A DNA stretch of 64,000 nt from Neopestalotiopsis rosae (GCA_023078685.1 JALGAS010000009.1:2542001-2606000); one strand, 5' to 3'; shown: positions 45,894 through 58,458, numbered from the stretch's first letter. Notes: generated by a model from the letters alone, not told the origin. Translations and numbers: made by a program.

Positions 45894-48422
45894 AGTGTTC
45901 CAGAGGTATATTATTTGTGTTCAATTGAGCCAAAAATCGGATTTCACTGACCTCGATGCAGATCCAAAAGGGGCATTTTGGACGTAGTAAACAAAGCATC
46001 GGCACTCAGCTAGACAGGTTCGAAGAAAGGTGTAATACAAGGCGAACGTGAACATTGACGTCTAGCTAGATGACATATGCATCTTAAGAAGGCAGAATTG
46101 TGGCTCTCCTAATATGCGCCAAATGCCAACCTGCCAAGCCTGAAAACAGGTGGCATTTCCCAGCTGAGGTTGTTGCCAGCATTAGTTTTGAGACCATGGG
46201 AACATATTGTATCTAATAAAGAATTGTGTCCCGAGCTTTCTGATATGCAATGGAGGTTAGTATCAGCGAGCCTAAGCATCCACAAAACCTGGCAGTTCTC
46301 GATATAGAGCAAGTCAGCAAAACAACACCGCGTCAACATCAGACAAGCACGTTGGGAAAAGCTCTAATTATAGAATTCAAAAGCCGGTTTCGTTACAGAC
46401 TTTTAGGCTCATACAGTACATGGAGTGTGGCATTGTGCCTCTGGAACGTCTGGCTGACATCCCTATAGCTCAGAACTGCCACTGTCAACATTGGTGAGGT
46501 GCAGCAGTACGGATGCAGCGCCTGAAATTTCAATATATGAGGCTCCTAGATAATATGAGAGCTTATTCACAACGATTCAACATGAGGTATGTTGTCTATT
46601 GCGGCATTCAGATTTATATTAGGTCCTAAGCTTTGTAGCCGTACATGGGGGCTGAAAAGATCTCCATTTTGATTCTATTTGTTGGTCACCGATCAAGACA
46701 AGACGGCAAAGCATTTTTATTATACATAGTGTCTCCAGAAAAAAAAAGAAGAAAAAAAAAAAGAGCACCAGTTACATACAATATGACAGGCCAAGTACCT
46801 GGTACATTACCTATTACCTAAGCTTGCCCCGACAAGGACTATAGAGTCTGTTGTAAGTGATTGTAAGTGATTGTAAGTGATTGTAAGTGATTGTAAGTGA
46901 TTGTAAGTGATTGTAAGTGATTGTAAGTGATTGTAAGTGATTGTAAGTGATTGTAAGTGATTGTAAGTGATTGTAAGTGATTGTAAGTGATTGTAAGTGA
47001 TTGTTACTAATCTTTTACAGTATGTCACATGGGCTGTCATGACATCCCAAGCATAGACTGGTGAATGACCGCCACGCGTTTCTAGAGGTGGAACAATCAC
47101 CGGACGACCGAAACCATTGAGATCTCAACTCCGGCTATCTACTGCAGGCAGGGTTGCCATCGCAAGCAAGGCACAATTTGGGATTCCGACCCACGTATAA
47201 AACCCACTCGGGCTGAAGATCGAGGGAGGAAAATGAGGTAGCTCCTGAAGACGTCTGACTTGATCCCTCCAGCTTGGAGATCATTTACCTGAGAAAATGA
47301 TCCACGCCACCCCTTTCTACGTTGATCGAGGTGGATAATTTTTACGGAAACATATCGTTGCTTGCATAGTTCAATCTAGTTCTTTGCTTAATTGAACGAT
47401 ACTATGTCCCTCTTCTATGCAGACATTTGACACATGCGATGATGTGCTGCATCAAACGTGGTGGTACTATGTATCTTAACTCGGTCAGGCGCCACTTCGA
47501 TAGGAAAAGTCAGTGTCCCAGCCCCTGTACACGCAAGGGTGTTTAACACTTACCAACAGAATCATTGCAGCTTGGATATGACACCAAGGACCGGTGTATG
47601 CATAGGACGTACTTGGCTGTCTTACCTTGTGAATTGTTTAGCACCTTCCTCCTGTCACAATCAAGCATCTAATTTTGGTGCGGAGTGGCACATCTGCAGC
47701 ACGACTCATGTCACTTGACTTGAACTCGAACGCTTTCTGCGGCATACGAGATTTTCCTCCTGCAGCATAGTTGCCACGTATCTCTCCTTCCATCCCGAGA
47801 CAACCCGCGAATGATACATAGAAGTTTGTCCCTAAGGGCCATGAACCGGGTACGTTGGTTCGATATTACTGTGTATGGGTTGGGTGGCATGGTTTTCCGA
47901 CAATTTCCTTGTCAATGGTAGCGGGTAAAGGTCGACTACAGCTGGATGCAAATAATTATCATGAAGGACTAGGCCGTCTTACTCGACACGGATGTATTAT
48001 CGTCTCACGGTGGAAGGAAAGACCAATGGGTATACTAGTTCAGATGGCCATTTAGGTCTGACCAAATCTCCAAGATCTCGGCATAATCAGGTGAGGGATT
48101 CGTATTAGACGCACGTGTTCCAAATTGGGGAGTTGGCTTGCCGTTCTTTGCAGCATATATGAGTCCCGATGACCGAATGATTATTTTCCTTGAAAAGTGT
48201 TGCGCGTGTTTTTGTCCTCCATTATGTGAGTCCATCGGGCTTCTTTTTGACTTTCTTACCTTGAGTGTGAATTTACACCTCTAAAGGACAGCTATCTCTT
48301 CAAGTCTGCACAGTGGGACACTGTTCGGTGCTGCTGCGCGCTTTCACGTTGCGCTCCTAGGTTGACCCAAGGAGAAAAGCTCATACTCTACACAAGGCAT
48401 TACTGAGCAACACTACAGCAGC
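45894..48422. other. Gene-poor region
   Basis: Contains the dispersed repeat copy 45912-46020, the 10-bp minisatellite 46851-47000 and an A-rich tract at 46740-46762. No gene with support. Confidence 0.45.
46851..47000 (+). repeat. Perfect 10-bp minisatellite, 15 units of TTGTAAGTGA
   Basis: Fifteen uninterrupted identical copies. Each contains GTAAGT, the consensus 5' splice site of this genome's introns. The complement TCACTTACAA occurs twice at 15477-15497. Confidence 0.95.
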
Positions 48423-48504
48423 ATGAATAGCACAGAGACCGTACCACAAGCATTCCTTTGCCTGTGGCAGGACGAGCACATCCGGGAAAGTCATCTTTCA
48501 CCTT

Positions 48505-49254
48505 TTGCCCAAGGGAGACATTTGCAGCGTCCGGCTCGCATCTTCAGCATGCTGCAAAGCCATTACCATGCGGCTCTTCTTACGAACCAACGTGACCTTC
48601 AACCCAAACACCTTTACCAAGCAGTTCAGGATCCAGGCCCTGTCGCGAATTGGCCGTCACATCAAGCATTTGACTTTCTACTTTCCGCACTCGGATGCGA
48701 CCTTTTTACCACCACTCATCCACTCCAAGACTGGGCTTGAGATCAGCTTTCTGTATACCCCCAACACGTCGACGGCGGCTAAGTTCGCATCTGAAGAGAG
48801 CGATCTCAGGAAGATCTTGACGGAGCAATACCCACCCCTCTTCCATGCGGCCTGCAATGTACCTTCTTTCATCAATGCATTGAGAAATATGCCGAATATT
48901 AGACACATCACAATCAAGACACCTGGACAACGTCCTGAGGAGAGGTATAGGCGTGGTATAGTCGACTATGCATTGACTAGCCTTCGCATCTCGGTGGAGA
49001 GGGCGCCTTTACCCAAGCTGATGAAACTATCTCTGTCTTCCGTACACCCTTCGGCCTTTATATACTTGCGCTACATCCCATGCTTTGGCTGCACACCTTC
49101 GGCAGGTAAACGATGGAAGCAAATTCGTAAACTGCACATATCAGTAGGGGCTTGGGACTTTGATGGCCCATCACCCGGACTCGACCACCTGAAGATCATT
49201 GAAGACTATATTTGCAGCTTCTCTGGCTGTCTCCAGAAGTTGACATTTCAATAG
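48505..49254 (+). CDS. F-box-like protein with disrupted N-terminus
   Basis: The conserved reading frame (LLPKGDICSVRLASSACCKA, then HIKHLTFYFPHSDATFLPPL and later KRWKQIRKLHISVGAWDF) follows the pattern of fungal F-box proteins: an F-box end (LPxxDxxxxRLxS) followed by a long helical region. No ATG opens this frame; the nearby ATG (48423) and an SIPLPV-like F-box start are in other frames, so one or two indels separate them. Either a recent pseudogene or a wrongly assembled start. It ends with a normal stop. F-box proteins recruit substrates to SCF ubiquitin ligases. A decayed copy is at 11344-11965. Confidence 0.55.
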   Translation: MPKGDICSVRLASSACCKAITMRLFLRTNVTFNPNTFTKQFRIQALSRIGRHIKHLTFYFPHSDATFLPPLIHSKTGLEISFLYTPNTSTAAKFASEESDLRKILTEQYPPLFHAACNVPSFINALRNMPNIRHITIKTPGQRPEERYRRGIVDYALTSLRISVERAPLPKLMKLSLSSVHPSAFIYLRYIPCFGCTPSAGKRWKQIRKLHISVGAWDFDGPSPGLDHLKIIEDYICSFSGCLQKLTFQ

Positions 49255-49329
49255 TACAGCGTTTCCGATGCACACTTCACGCGACAGCTCAGATTAGGTC
49301 TTAGTGTGGCCGTAATAGACTTTCACTAT

Positions 49330-49575
49330 TTCTAATGACAGCTTGCAATTTAATGCAGGTGATTTCTAGTGCCTCGAGTGCTTCCTTAGATGTTCCTATC
49401 TCAATACCTAACGTAATGTAACACCTTCTTTACCATAGAACGCTTTCATTAAGAAGCTGTTCAATCGCCAACTAAGCAAATTCCCAATCTAGCGATGTCA
49501 TGCGGTCAAATATCACACCTTCAAATCCCTTCTTGGGCAAGCAATCCATGAGTTCAGGATTATCCGCCAATGAGA
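49330..49575 (-). pseudogene. Minus-strand gene relic convergent with the F-box-like gene
   Basis: Reads ADNPELMDCLPKKGFEGVIF, DRMTSLDWEFA, stop, LAIEQLLNESVLW, stop, then KEALEALE. Two in-frame stops interrupt it. The same tail is present at 11684-11965. Family unknown. Confidence 0.5.
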
Positions 49576-52522
49576 TCCCAATGCGGATACTTACTTTTAG
49601 GTCCTGAAGCAGTAAATGGAAAGATGGCACGAGACAGTTTGCCTGCTCCTCTGTTGAACTGTTTTTCTCTTCTCATGCGAACTAACACTATCAAAAACAT
49701 TGCCGTCTATGACCTCTATTTTGACTCCACGGTGACGTATAATGCAATGTTTTCATGTGGACAGCCACTCTATGCGCGAGCTATAACTGGTGGCTTGAAT
49801 TTTCTATCGCTAATACTTATAGCAGAGTAGGTTGTATGTAACAAATACGCGAGAAACGACTCCAACAATGCGACAAGGGGCGAGAAATCGAGCCAGGAAT
49901 AGGATGCCGCCTCTAGCTCGATATCTGGATTAGTTTCAATTCAGATCAATCGCCATTTCCAAATCAGATTTGAGTATAGAGCAAATTGTTTAGGTCGCAT
50001 CCCCCATAGGTTGCACCATGCCATTATTCCCGCATAGTTGTGCGGCTTGGGAGTTTAGAACGCAAAAAAAGATGGGAAGGGATGCAGCAAGGAAGTTTTG
50101 TGGACAGATTAACTCGATCCGATTTGATATTTGGATACTATATGAATATTTTTGCTCTCTTCGCAGCATCATCTCCATACAACATCTTCTGGGTGTTTCC
50201 TAACATGCAACGCTACCATAAGCACAGTGATAGCATGTACACAAATGCCAATAAAACATAAAGCTATTTGGGCTTGGGGGGAGGCTTTGGCACTCCAGTA
50301 GTGTCATAGGCACCACGGCCCTCGTCGAAATTGGTGTCCTTGCAAACCATCTCGTATATCAGAGTTTCCGAGGAAAGTATTGAAAGATCAGATGAGACAG
50401 CTGTGCGCAACAGTATACGATCTCGATTCTGTGAGATCAGCTTCTCAGTAAACGCACTTATGATACAACATTGTGCGTTGAGATGATAGTACTTACAAGG
50501 AAAGAGTTTTGTACGAGAAGAAACGGGCGGGATTGCTTGGAAAAAGGAGATGGTATTTGCCAACAAAAGGATAAAATAATCTTTTCAACTTGAGAGCTTC
50601 GACTAGACCAGTTGTCCACATAAACGGACGATGTGAATGATTCATTCTAGTTCAGGTAACACTGGGCAAGCCATATTTTTATACTAGTAATGTGCCGCGT
50701 AGGACTTGGTCGTACTATCGTGTCATGATCATTGTTGGCATTTCCATTGATGGCCGTAAACAGGTGCTCATAGGGAAGGATTCAAAAATAGCTCTTCCTC
50801 TAGCAAGTGACAATCATGATCCAATCGAACCATTCGCTGGGGCCACTCTGAAGGATTCATATCTATATGAAAAGAGCCATGTGTCATGTATCATGTGAAG
50901 GGGTGGATATCCCTCACGCAAAGAGAGCCACCTTCAATGACTTACAACGTAGAGCTTCTGCTTATCTAGGCATGATCCATGTCCAAACGTGACCATCCGT
51001 GGGAGAGCAGCCCAAGGACGTGACTTTTGTGACAGATTCCGCGTATTGGATGCATTAGAGGAAGAGTAGCTAGCAACGCCATGTAGCGGCTTAATTTGCG
51101 TCCCTGATCTGCATGTCAAGGCACTGTGTTTTCGACATACACAATATTTCGCAACTGTCGCCGTATTAGCCAACCGTCCAACGTTCCCCAAGGTCCTGCA
51201 CAGCATGAACTCGTGTGATTTGTATATCGCTTGGGCTATTCCGGATCTATGACAACGAAACCCTGGCGATTTATTGCAAAACATTGACACGGGACATAGT
51301 GTCCACTATGAGTGCACGATGTCGTTGAGATGAAGGATCCTAGCGAGAGCATAGTCACATTGACCTTGGCCGCGGAATGGAACCCGAAAGCAACGTACAC
51401 AATCCTATCTGCACAGTCGAGTCATGGTCTGCATTGCAACAGTCAGCTAATCTAGTAGGAGTACTTCACCCGCTATGACTAGGGGTGATATGTCGCTCGA
51501 GTCCATTCATTTAACATAAAACGGAATAGCCGATCTCGTATCACTCGTTGCCTGAGACCTCGCATTTCTCCACATGCCATCGGCGTACAACATCCAATTC
51601 TACCCACCGGTTGCAAATGATGACCCTAGTCACGCTGATCCAAAAAGAAACGTTTTCAGCCTTGTTGTACATCACAATTAGCCACAACAGAAAGTTCACT
51701 AAATCTACACCAAATCAACGTTCTGTTCTATTTTTGAATCTTACATCAAACTGTCACTTTAGAAGTAGCATTACCACCCTATGCCTGCTGAATGCGCCAA
51801 GAATCGTCGAATAGTCAAGGATATTGCAAAGGGCTCCCGTTGATCCTTTCTGTCATTTGGGCCTAGAGAGAATGCAATGCTACGCATCTGTATTGGAAAG
51901 CCGAGTTGCCATTCCACAAGATCATTTGGGCTGAGAATCAAGTTCCTTTAGTACAATATCTTTCTCAGGTATGGTTGAGCGTGCTTTCGGGGCTCATCAC
52001 GAAGCATCCCAGATCGGGACACTGGTTGGTAGTTGGTGAGCTCACTTTTCACACATGACTCGATCAGCAGATCACCAAGAATAAGCATTGCGCTCTTATA
52101 TTCTTCCTTGTTTTAGCCTTCGTCCCACAATTCTGTAGTACTGTGGTCCGCAAGAAGGAAACTGGATATGCAGCATAGCGTGAGCTACTACACTATGTGA
52201 TCGTACTGCTCCAATGGTAGAAATGGACCAGGACACAAGATGCTTTAGGTGTCTCCGGCCCACTATTCATGACGGCCAAGATCCTTATCTTCATTTTAGG
52301 AGAGAATAAACATAGTTGCAAAAAGGGCCGACTGATGAAATCTGTATGATAATGCTGTCAAAGTCCGGAACTGGATTTATGACCCCTTGGAAAGACATGC
52401 AAGGAAGTGGCTGATTCTGGATCTCAACTTTTCTACTAGGACTGATATATGATACTGTACGTACATATGAAATTACACCTCAAGAGATCATTTGCGGAGA
52501 CCGTACACTGCCACAAATCAAA
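49576..52522. other. Gene-poor region
   Basis: A minus-strand frame at 50264-50566 ends RGAYDTTGVPKPPPKPK and looks like a terminal exon (upstream GTAAGT at ~50498), but I could not join it in phase. Otherwise no gene or repeat was recognised. Confidence 0.35.
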
Positions 52523-53382
52523 ATGATCATCAGACCCCATATATCCATCGCAATATGGACGGTTTACACCATCACAATCACCATTTCCTTGTACTTCTCG
52601 TGGAAAGCACTGGATACAGTTAGTAACCAGTTCAGCGGCATATTTACCATAGAGGTACAGTGAACCCATAGGGCATTCACCCGCCTTCGCAAGCTGATGA
52701 CAACTAGTTTCCTGGCCTTCTTCGTCGCACAGCCTCCATTGGGCATTTGAACGTCGACGATCCAGGGGACATCGTCCCAGAACTGACCTCTATTCTGACA
52801 GCAGCAGAACTTATAGCCACTCAAATCGCATCCCAAGGCGGGGAAGTCGCAACAAGCGTAATCGGCCAAGCTTCTGCTCTAGTGAGCAGTGCAGTCGCCG
52901 CAGGAGAGAGTCTGGTTCACGCGGCAATCCCTCAAAACTTCTCTCTGGGCACCAAGGCCGCCTGCGTTGGGCACGGTGACAGTATGGACTGTTACACTTT
53001 ACCTATCAACGAGTCGGGGCCATTGGCAACACTGCTAGTCGAACAGTCTGGATCCGAGCCGGTTCTCCAAGTCCTCCAATTATTACCCTCCGTCCAGACG
53101 TTGATGATTGTTGGCAATGTCTTCATTTTTGTGTCATTGCTCGGGGTATGGAAACGAGTTCCTTTTGCCCGAATTATTCTCCTGGGTTCAAGCGCAGTGA
53201 GCTTCTTGTTTTTCTCTATCGCTGCTGCCTTTATATGGTCTGCGATTGAAAGCTTTTCCAAAATCGCTTTGATCATATCGGCGAGCTTTGATCGAGGGCC
53301 AATGTTCGACACTTCAATTATAGTCTTCGTGTGCAGTTTACTCAGCTTGGCATCCTGTATTCTACTATGGGTTTGGGACTAA
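52523..53382 (+). CDS. Four-TM fungal membrane protein, two exons
   Basis: Exon 1 (52523-52654) starts MIIRPHISIAIWTVYTITIT, giving TM1; exon 2 is 52708-53382. The 53-nt GTACAG...CTAG intron keeps phase and gives 268 residues. After TM1 is a ~130-residue, presumably extracellular, Ser/Ala-rich loop with FSLGTKAACVGHGDSMDCY and an NES sequon. TM2 (LQTLMIVGNVFIFVSLLGVW), TM3 (IILLGSSAVSFLFFSIAAAF) and TM4 (SIIVFVCSLLSLASCILLWV) follow. This is the topology of Sur7/PalI/claudin-like proteins of the fungal plasma membrane, but I do not see their exact signature. Intact by this model. Confidence 0.65.
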
Positions 53383-53765
53383 AATTGTAACCATAGAAGT
53401 TGGTGTGATAAGGATCAGACGAGACCTCTACAATTTCTTCATATGATCGCAGGATTTGGTGATAGAGAGGAAGTGCAAAGCAGGATCGGTCTGGCCATCG
53501 TTATATATTCCCTCGAAGGTTCATGGCATGATTGACTAGCTATGAAAATCAATTCCTTCTCGAAGTATATATGCCTTCGTTCATTTCAATGGATGTTTTC
53601 TCTAATTTAGGAGATGTATGGAGAAATTAGGTTCTACACAAGCTACCACAAGTTCTGGATCAGCTCGAGATTCTGGGCAGTCGGCAACATCCTGTCTGGC
53701 ACGTATTGGCCCCGATCAAGTCCTGCAACATATGTTTTGAATAAGTTGGCTGCTATCACAAAATA

Positions 53766-54293
53766 TCACTGGCTAGAACTGGAGTTATGTAGACTCTTGT
53801 CCAAAACACCCTCTGCCAAACGCAAAGCCTTGTGGTAATCCGGCTCGGCCAGCAACTGGCATCCGGTCAGCACAAGCTCTTCCCACATGATCCTCTCAAT
53901 ATCGTAACCGAAAGCCTTCATGAGACCTTCAGCGGGCCCCCAGAGCCGTTGCAAGCTTCCGGTAGCATTTTTGTCCAACAGAGGGCTCCCGTTCTGCAGC
54001 AGCAGCTCAACATCAAGCTTAACAATGTTGTTGTGAATGAAGAATGGCTGGGCAATCACTTCCTCAGCTTCCGTGACCATATTTCTGTTGGAGATATCCT
54101 CGTCGTCGAGCTTCTTCACCTCAATCGGGTTCAATTCGAATCCTTTGCGGGATCTTTTCCCTGGGGCATGAAACAGTTCCCAGTCCTCCCTCGGATCTGC
54201 CTGCTTCATGCCAGCTGATCCCCTTCCGGTGACATAGACCATTTTATCCTGGAAGTGTACTAGTTGGTTGTTGAAATACGTCGAACGATTCAT
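53766..54293 (-). CDS. Unrecognised 175-residue acidic protein
   Basis: A single-exon ORF with ATG 54293. The N-terminal third is basic (FHAPGKRSRKGFELNPIEVK); the C-terminal half is helical and Leu-rich (LQRLWGPAEGLMKAFGYDIE, DYHKALRLAEGVLDKSLHN) and ends in a Ser tail. No family recognised. The natural amino-acid pattern along the whole length argues for a real gene. Confidence 0.55.
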   Translation of the reverse strand: MNRSTYFNNQLVHFQDKMVYVTGRGSAGMKQADPREDWELFHAPGKRSRKGFELNPIEVKKLDDEDISNRNMVTEAEEVIAQPFFIHNNIVKLDVELLLQNGSPLLDKNATGSLQRLWGPAEGLMKAFGYDIERIMWEELVLTGCQLLAEPDYHKALRLAEGVLDKSLHNSSSSQ

Positions 54294-54969
54294 CTGTATC
54301 TTGAAGCGACGTGAAGCTGAATAGACTGTGAATAGACTATATTTTGCTTTGGAGTGGTGTTAGTCTAACGGGATGAATTGGAAAATAGGGACGCACAAAA
54401 CTTTTGAGCGGCAGCCAGGGCACTTGGCTACCTCCATATCTGCCAGATTCATTAGATGCAGGTCATAATGGATCATAAGTGATTCAACATCGACAGTCTA
54501 GCTAGCAACATTTTGAGCACTACCGCACGCAGACTTGTGTGATATGTCAGCTATGGTTAGAATGATGGCATGTGAAGCAGTTTCTAGCTGAGCGACTTGA
54601 TAGTGCAACTCAGATAGTAGACAATTTGTTGAGGTGCTGTATTTTCCAAATATGCAATCGAATTACAGTCGAAGATCCCATGACACAGACGACACAGATG
54701 TAACTACCTCGGCTTAGGCCCACCAGAGCCTGGCCGGACCAATTTCTTCGGCTAGCCTACGCTGTGATCTGGTCGGTAGCTTTTATGGAATGTACAATTT
54801 TCATCGCAGTCTTCGCCATTCATAGGCCTTCTGAAAGTCACTGTTAAAACCTCGCCTAGATCAATTTCCGGATTGATGTCTGCACCACCGAAAGTCAAGG
54901 TTTGATTTTGAGCAAAGTCTAATCCTCGGTCCTCGCAAACCTCGCCTACAAACTGCAGAGCAAGGAGCT

Positions 54970-56065
54970 TTAGAACCTCGTCGCCGGAAGCGAATGATGT
55001 ACATGTAACAGACGGTAATAGATGTGTCTCAGTGATAGTAGTCGAAGGGCTGGCATGGAAGCTTTTATGCGCTTCGATTGTCTAGTCCCAATGCGAAAAA
55101 CGTATGGACTAGCCGATTTTGAGCCTCTCATGGCAGTAATTCTTGACGATTTTCGGACTGGACTTATCCTTCGACTCCGTTTCATCCTAATTGCTGTTCT
55201 CCATGTTTGCATGATGAGTTCTTTTCTTGCCATGGCGTCGAAGCAAGCCATATCATACCTCAGATCACGGAGGATGTGCGTCTGCGGACGAACATCCGCT
55301 GAGAGACCAATATGAGGTGCGGTAATAGCCTCACTGAAATCGTATAGACTGCCGTTGAGGTAATTCTCCTTTCGAATGTTCATGTTGTAGATTCCCAATT
55401 TGTTTAATTGCTCGAGACGGCCCTTCATGAGTGCAAGCTCAGATGGCTTGTACCACGAATGATATTGGATGTAGTCCTTTACTATAGCCCTCAGTGGCTC
55501 ATGCATATTTTCGGATGATCGATTCCAGTTACAGATATTGAATTGTTGTTCAATCCGGCGCTCTACGGACTCGTGTAGATACACATAACCGTAACAACGA
55601 ACAGCAAGGTCTTCGTGTTTCCTCTCTGCTGACAGAAGCCCGAACGCCCGACATTCGGCAAAGAAAGGGTCCAGCTGATGTCGAAAAACGTTGTCACTGA
55701 TAGGTTTCGTGTTGTACCCAAACAACAATGGGCGAATCTCGTTGATACCGACGAATTTGAACTTTGATATTGTCAGCGTCAGTGAGATGACAAAACTTGT
55801 ACTCTCGACGTACAATCTTGACTGCATAAATCTTGCCTTTGATACTCACTTGGAACACTCGGCTATGTGCTCCTCCAGTGGAGCCATTCTCATTCCCAGT
55901 GTCCAGCAATTTGATGAAACGGGCATCGGCAAAATCTTCGTTGAACGGAAACAGCTTGGGTCCTCTGATACTTGGTATGGAATCCGACATCATGCCTGTC
56001 TTTCCTGAGTCGAATGCAATATGCGGGAGTCCTGAGCAACAGTCTCGATCGCGGTTCGGCAACAT
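54970..56065 (-). pseudogene. Fta2/kinase-like fungal protein with one frameshift
   Basis: Frame A from ATG 56065 has LFPFNEDFADARFIKLLDTG then GGAHSRVFQVSIKGKIYAVK, a degenerate kinase glycine-loop/VAIK region. Frame B (to 54970) continues FVGINEIRPLLFGYNTKPIS, HQLDPFFAECRAFGLLSAER, CYGYVYLHESVERRI and GIYNMNIRKENYLNGSLYDF, the family's later motifs including an MNIRKENYL catalytic-loop analogue. The shift between frames is one base near 55750; no intron of plausible size fits. The family is known from fungal kinetochore Sim4-subunit Fta2-like domains and related pseudokinases. It has a basic C-terminal tail. Confidence 0.65.
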
Positions 56066-56769
56066 TATTTTCCTTTTCAAAGAATCAGGAAACTCTCTAG
56101 AATATCCAAGCAGGCTCGGCGCGGTGTTTTGTTTCGAGAATATTCCATTGGGAAATCAGCTTGGGCACCATTTCAACTCACAAACAGCAAATTACGACAT
56201 ATGCAAATTGAGGCATCGAGCCCCATGACTCAAATATCGGTGTGCTGAGCACGGATCGCCGCCAATGAATAGCCACCAACGAGTAGTTTCCATGGGTACA
56301 AGGTCAGCGTCTCAGATGCGCAACCACGCTTCTCGCTGCGCGTCTCCCTATGCCATTTGACCCACCGCACAGAACACAAATAACAGATACGAGATAGCAT
56401 ACAAGTGGGGGTAAGCAACCAGGGGAAAACAAAGCGTAATCCTTGAGAGTCATTTGCCAACGTGCTATCCGAAGTTCGCCCACTTGTCACGAGTGACGAT
56501 TGGCTGAAACGCTGCGAAAGTTGTAAACTCGTCCGAAAATCATGATTAGCAGCAGTAAGCATACGTGGTTGGCTAGATTGCTCCCTTTCCCGTGGATCGC
56601 AGTCCCGTTGTGGATAACCATACATACGCGTCACCGCGAGACATACCGACCGGGTTTAAATTTTCTTTCAAAAGAGCAGCAGAATGTCGCTCACCACCAC
56701 AGTTTCGCCATAATTGTTTGCTCCCGTAATGGCACCATAGCGGTCGCATCTTCTCAAGAGACTCGATAC

Positions 56770-57380
56770 TGACCATGGAATTGAATCGGACAGAGAAGGC
56801 GTGGTCTTCAAAGTAAAGATCAAGTCTCGGTTGTATGCCCTGAAAGTGGTAAACAGCCATGATAGATACAATATCAGCTTTGACCCTAAGATTCCCTTCA
56901 CAATTCAACTTTTTTAGTCAATCCTCAAACCCATTATTATTGGGATCCACTACTCTGTGAAATATTTCCTTTGGAAAAGGTTTTACGCAGTTTACGCAAA
57001 ATGCCGTGCTTACGGACAGATACACGAGGTCCAGCTCAGCAGAAAATTCAGTTCAACTGTTGTCGTACCATGCCATGGATATCTTCTTCCAAGTGATCGA
57101 GATGAATGGCAGCTTGGTAAACTATGCGTAACCTTCCAACGCCAGATAGTCGACTGATGCCGGTGACACTAGACAGGAGGCCTTGGTCATGTGTGATGAT
57201 ATGATTGAAGAAGAGGGAATCAAGACAAAACTAGAAGCCATGCAAAATGTGTCGTACTGCGAGAAGCTACGGTCATCCAGATATCAGCAAGGTAGTTATG
57301 GACTAACCTACAATTTGCCGGCTACTATATCACGAGTCATCAAGCATCAAAACAAGAGAGCCTCTCGCCATGCCAGATGA
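56770..57380 (+). pseudogene. Second Fta2/kinase-like relic, opposite strand
   Basis: Reads HGIESDREGVVFKVKIKSRL then YALKVV (glycine-loop/VAIK analogue), a stop, then FYAVYAKCRAYGQIHEVQLS and VVPCHGYLLPSD, matching DPFFAECRAFG and CYGY in the copy at 54970. It has stops and frame changes. Confidence 0.6.
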
Positions 57381-57907
57381 GGCACTATCTGAGATCAGGA
57401 TCAGGTCCAGTGGCGGTGTGAAGGTGAATCTTGATTTTCCTCCCTGTCCGTGCGTCCTTGATGCCTGATTCTCTCCTGGTTGTTGACAGGAGTAAACACA
57501 TGCGCTTCAAGCTCGATACTGATAATATAGGGTTGTCCTACTGGCGGACTGATCCCGAGAGCGCGACGACGTGACATCCTATCTTGGCATCGGATTGAAT
57601 CGTTAGGCGCCCAAGCAGGGGATGACGACAATGGGCTATTTCGGCTGATAATCTAGAATCGAGACCCTCCATTGGCTTTCGTGGTGGATTGCAAAGAAGT
57701 CGTGCGGAAAAGTCATAATTAGTGCTCTGAAGCATCTCAGGATTGCTACTGTTTGAGGATAAGACTCGTCATGGAAAAAATCTATCGCGTTGTGTTGTTC
57801 ATACAGGCGTTTTTCAAGCCAAACTAATGCGGTCGCACCCCAATCTGGCAAGCCGACTCGTGAGCAGCTGGGCCAGGGCGGTGGAGAATGGATGAACATT
57901 ATTCTGG

Positions 57908-57946
57908 CCGAATTTGGATGTCAGTCTGACTGACATCCACATTCGG
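57908..57946. repeat. Palindromic hairpin unit A
   Basis: Perfect 11-bp arms GGATGTCAGTC and GACTGACATCC separated by one T, flanked by pairing CCGAAT and ATTCGG. Followed by CATAGCTTTGAGG. Confidence 0.85.
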
Positions 57947-58280
57947 CATAGCTTTGAGGGACGGCCAATGGATGCGAACTGTCTTTCCGCCAACCAGTCG
58001 GAGATCCTGATCAGCCCCATACTAAAGCTAGTGGCTCGGCCATTCGAAACAACGACCAGGGATCTCACCCATGTTCAGGGAGATCCCCACAGCAACAACA
58101 TGCAATCGTTGCTGTGACTGCGATTGTCCGGTGTATCGATGAGCTGGCGGAAGACTGTCGCGTCCATGAGATCTTACAAACATTGAACTGGAGTGGCGGC
58201 AAACTCGCAACGCATCGTCCTTGCCCGTCTCGATGGGGCAAGGAGGGATAAATGCCCCTCCCTTGCATTGCCTTGGCCTA

Positions 58281-58320
58281 CCGTGATCCGGATGTTAGTC
58301 TGACTAACATCCTGATCCGG
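58281..58320. repeat. Palindromic hairpin unit B, with both arms changed
   Basis: Arms GGATGTTAGTC and GACTAACATCC around one T: the same position is changed in both arms, so pairing is kept. Outer arms CCG/GATC and GATC/CGG also pair. Followed by TATAGCTTGTGAGG. Confidence 0.85.
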
Positions 58321-58419
58321 TATAGCTTGTGAGGAGGGTTCGACGGATGCGTATTGTCCTTCCGGCCACTCGCAACTTCTCATCGAACCCACTTCACCGT
58401 AAAACGAACATTATTCTCG

Positions 58420-58458
58420 CCGAATTTGGATGTCAGTCTGACTGACATCCATAATCGG
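58420..58458. repeat. Palindromic hairpin unit C
   Basis: Same arms as unit A; outer arms CCGAAT and AATCGG pair with one mismatch. Followed by CATAGCTTCGAGG. Confidence 0.85.

Noticed and set aside
46807..47100. ORF of repeated NHLQSLTITY peptides
   Set aside because: It is only the translation of the 10-bp minisatellite; a 10-bp unit shifts frame and rereads the same peptides.
54970..56065. A 35-36 nt intron to join the two Fta2-like frames
   Set aside because: Shorter than any other intron here (41 nt minimum) and it would remove family-like residues; a single-base shift explains it better.
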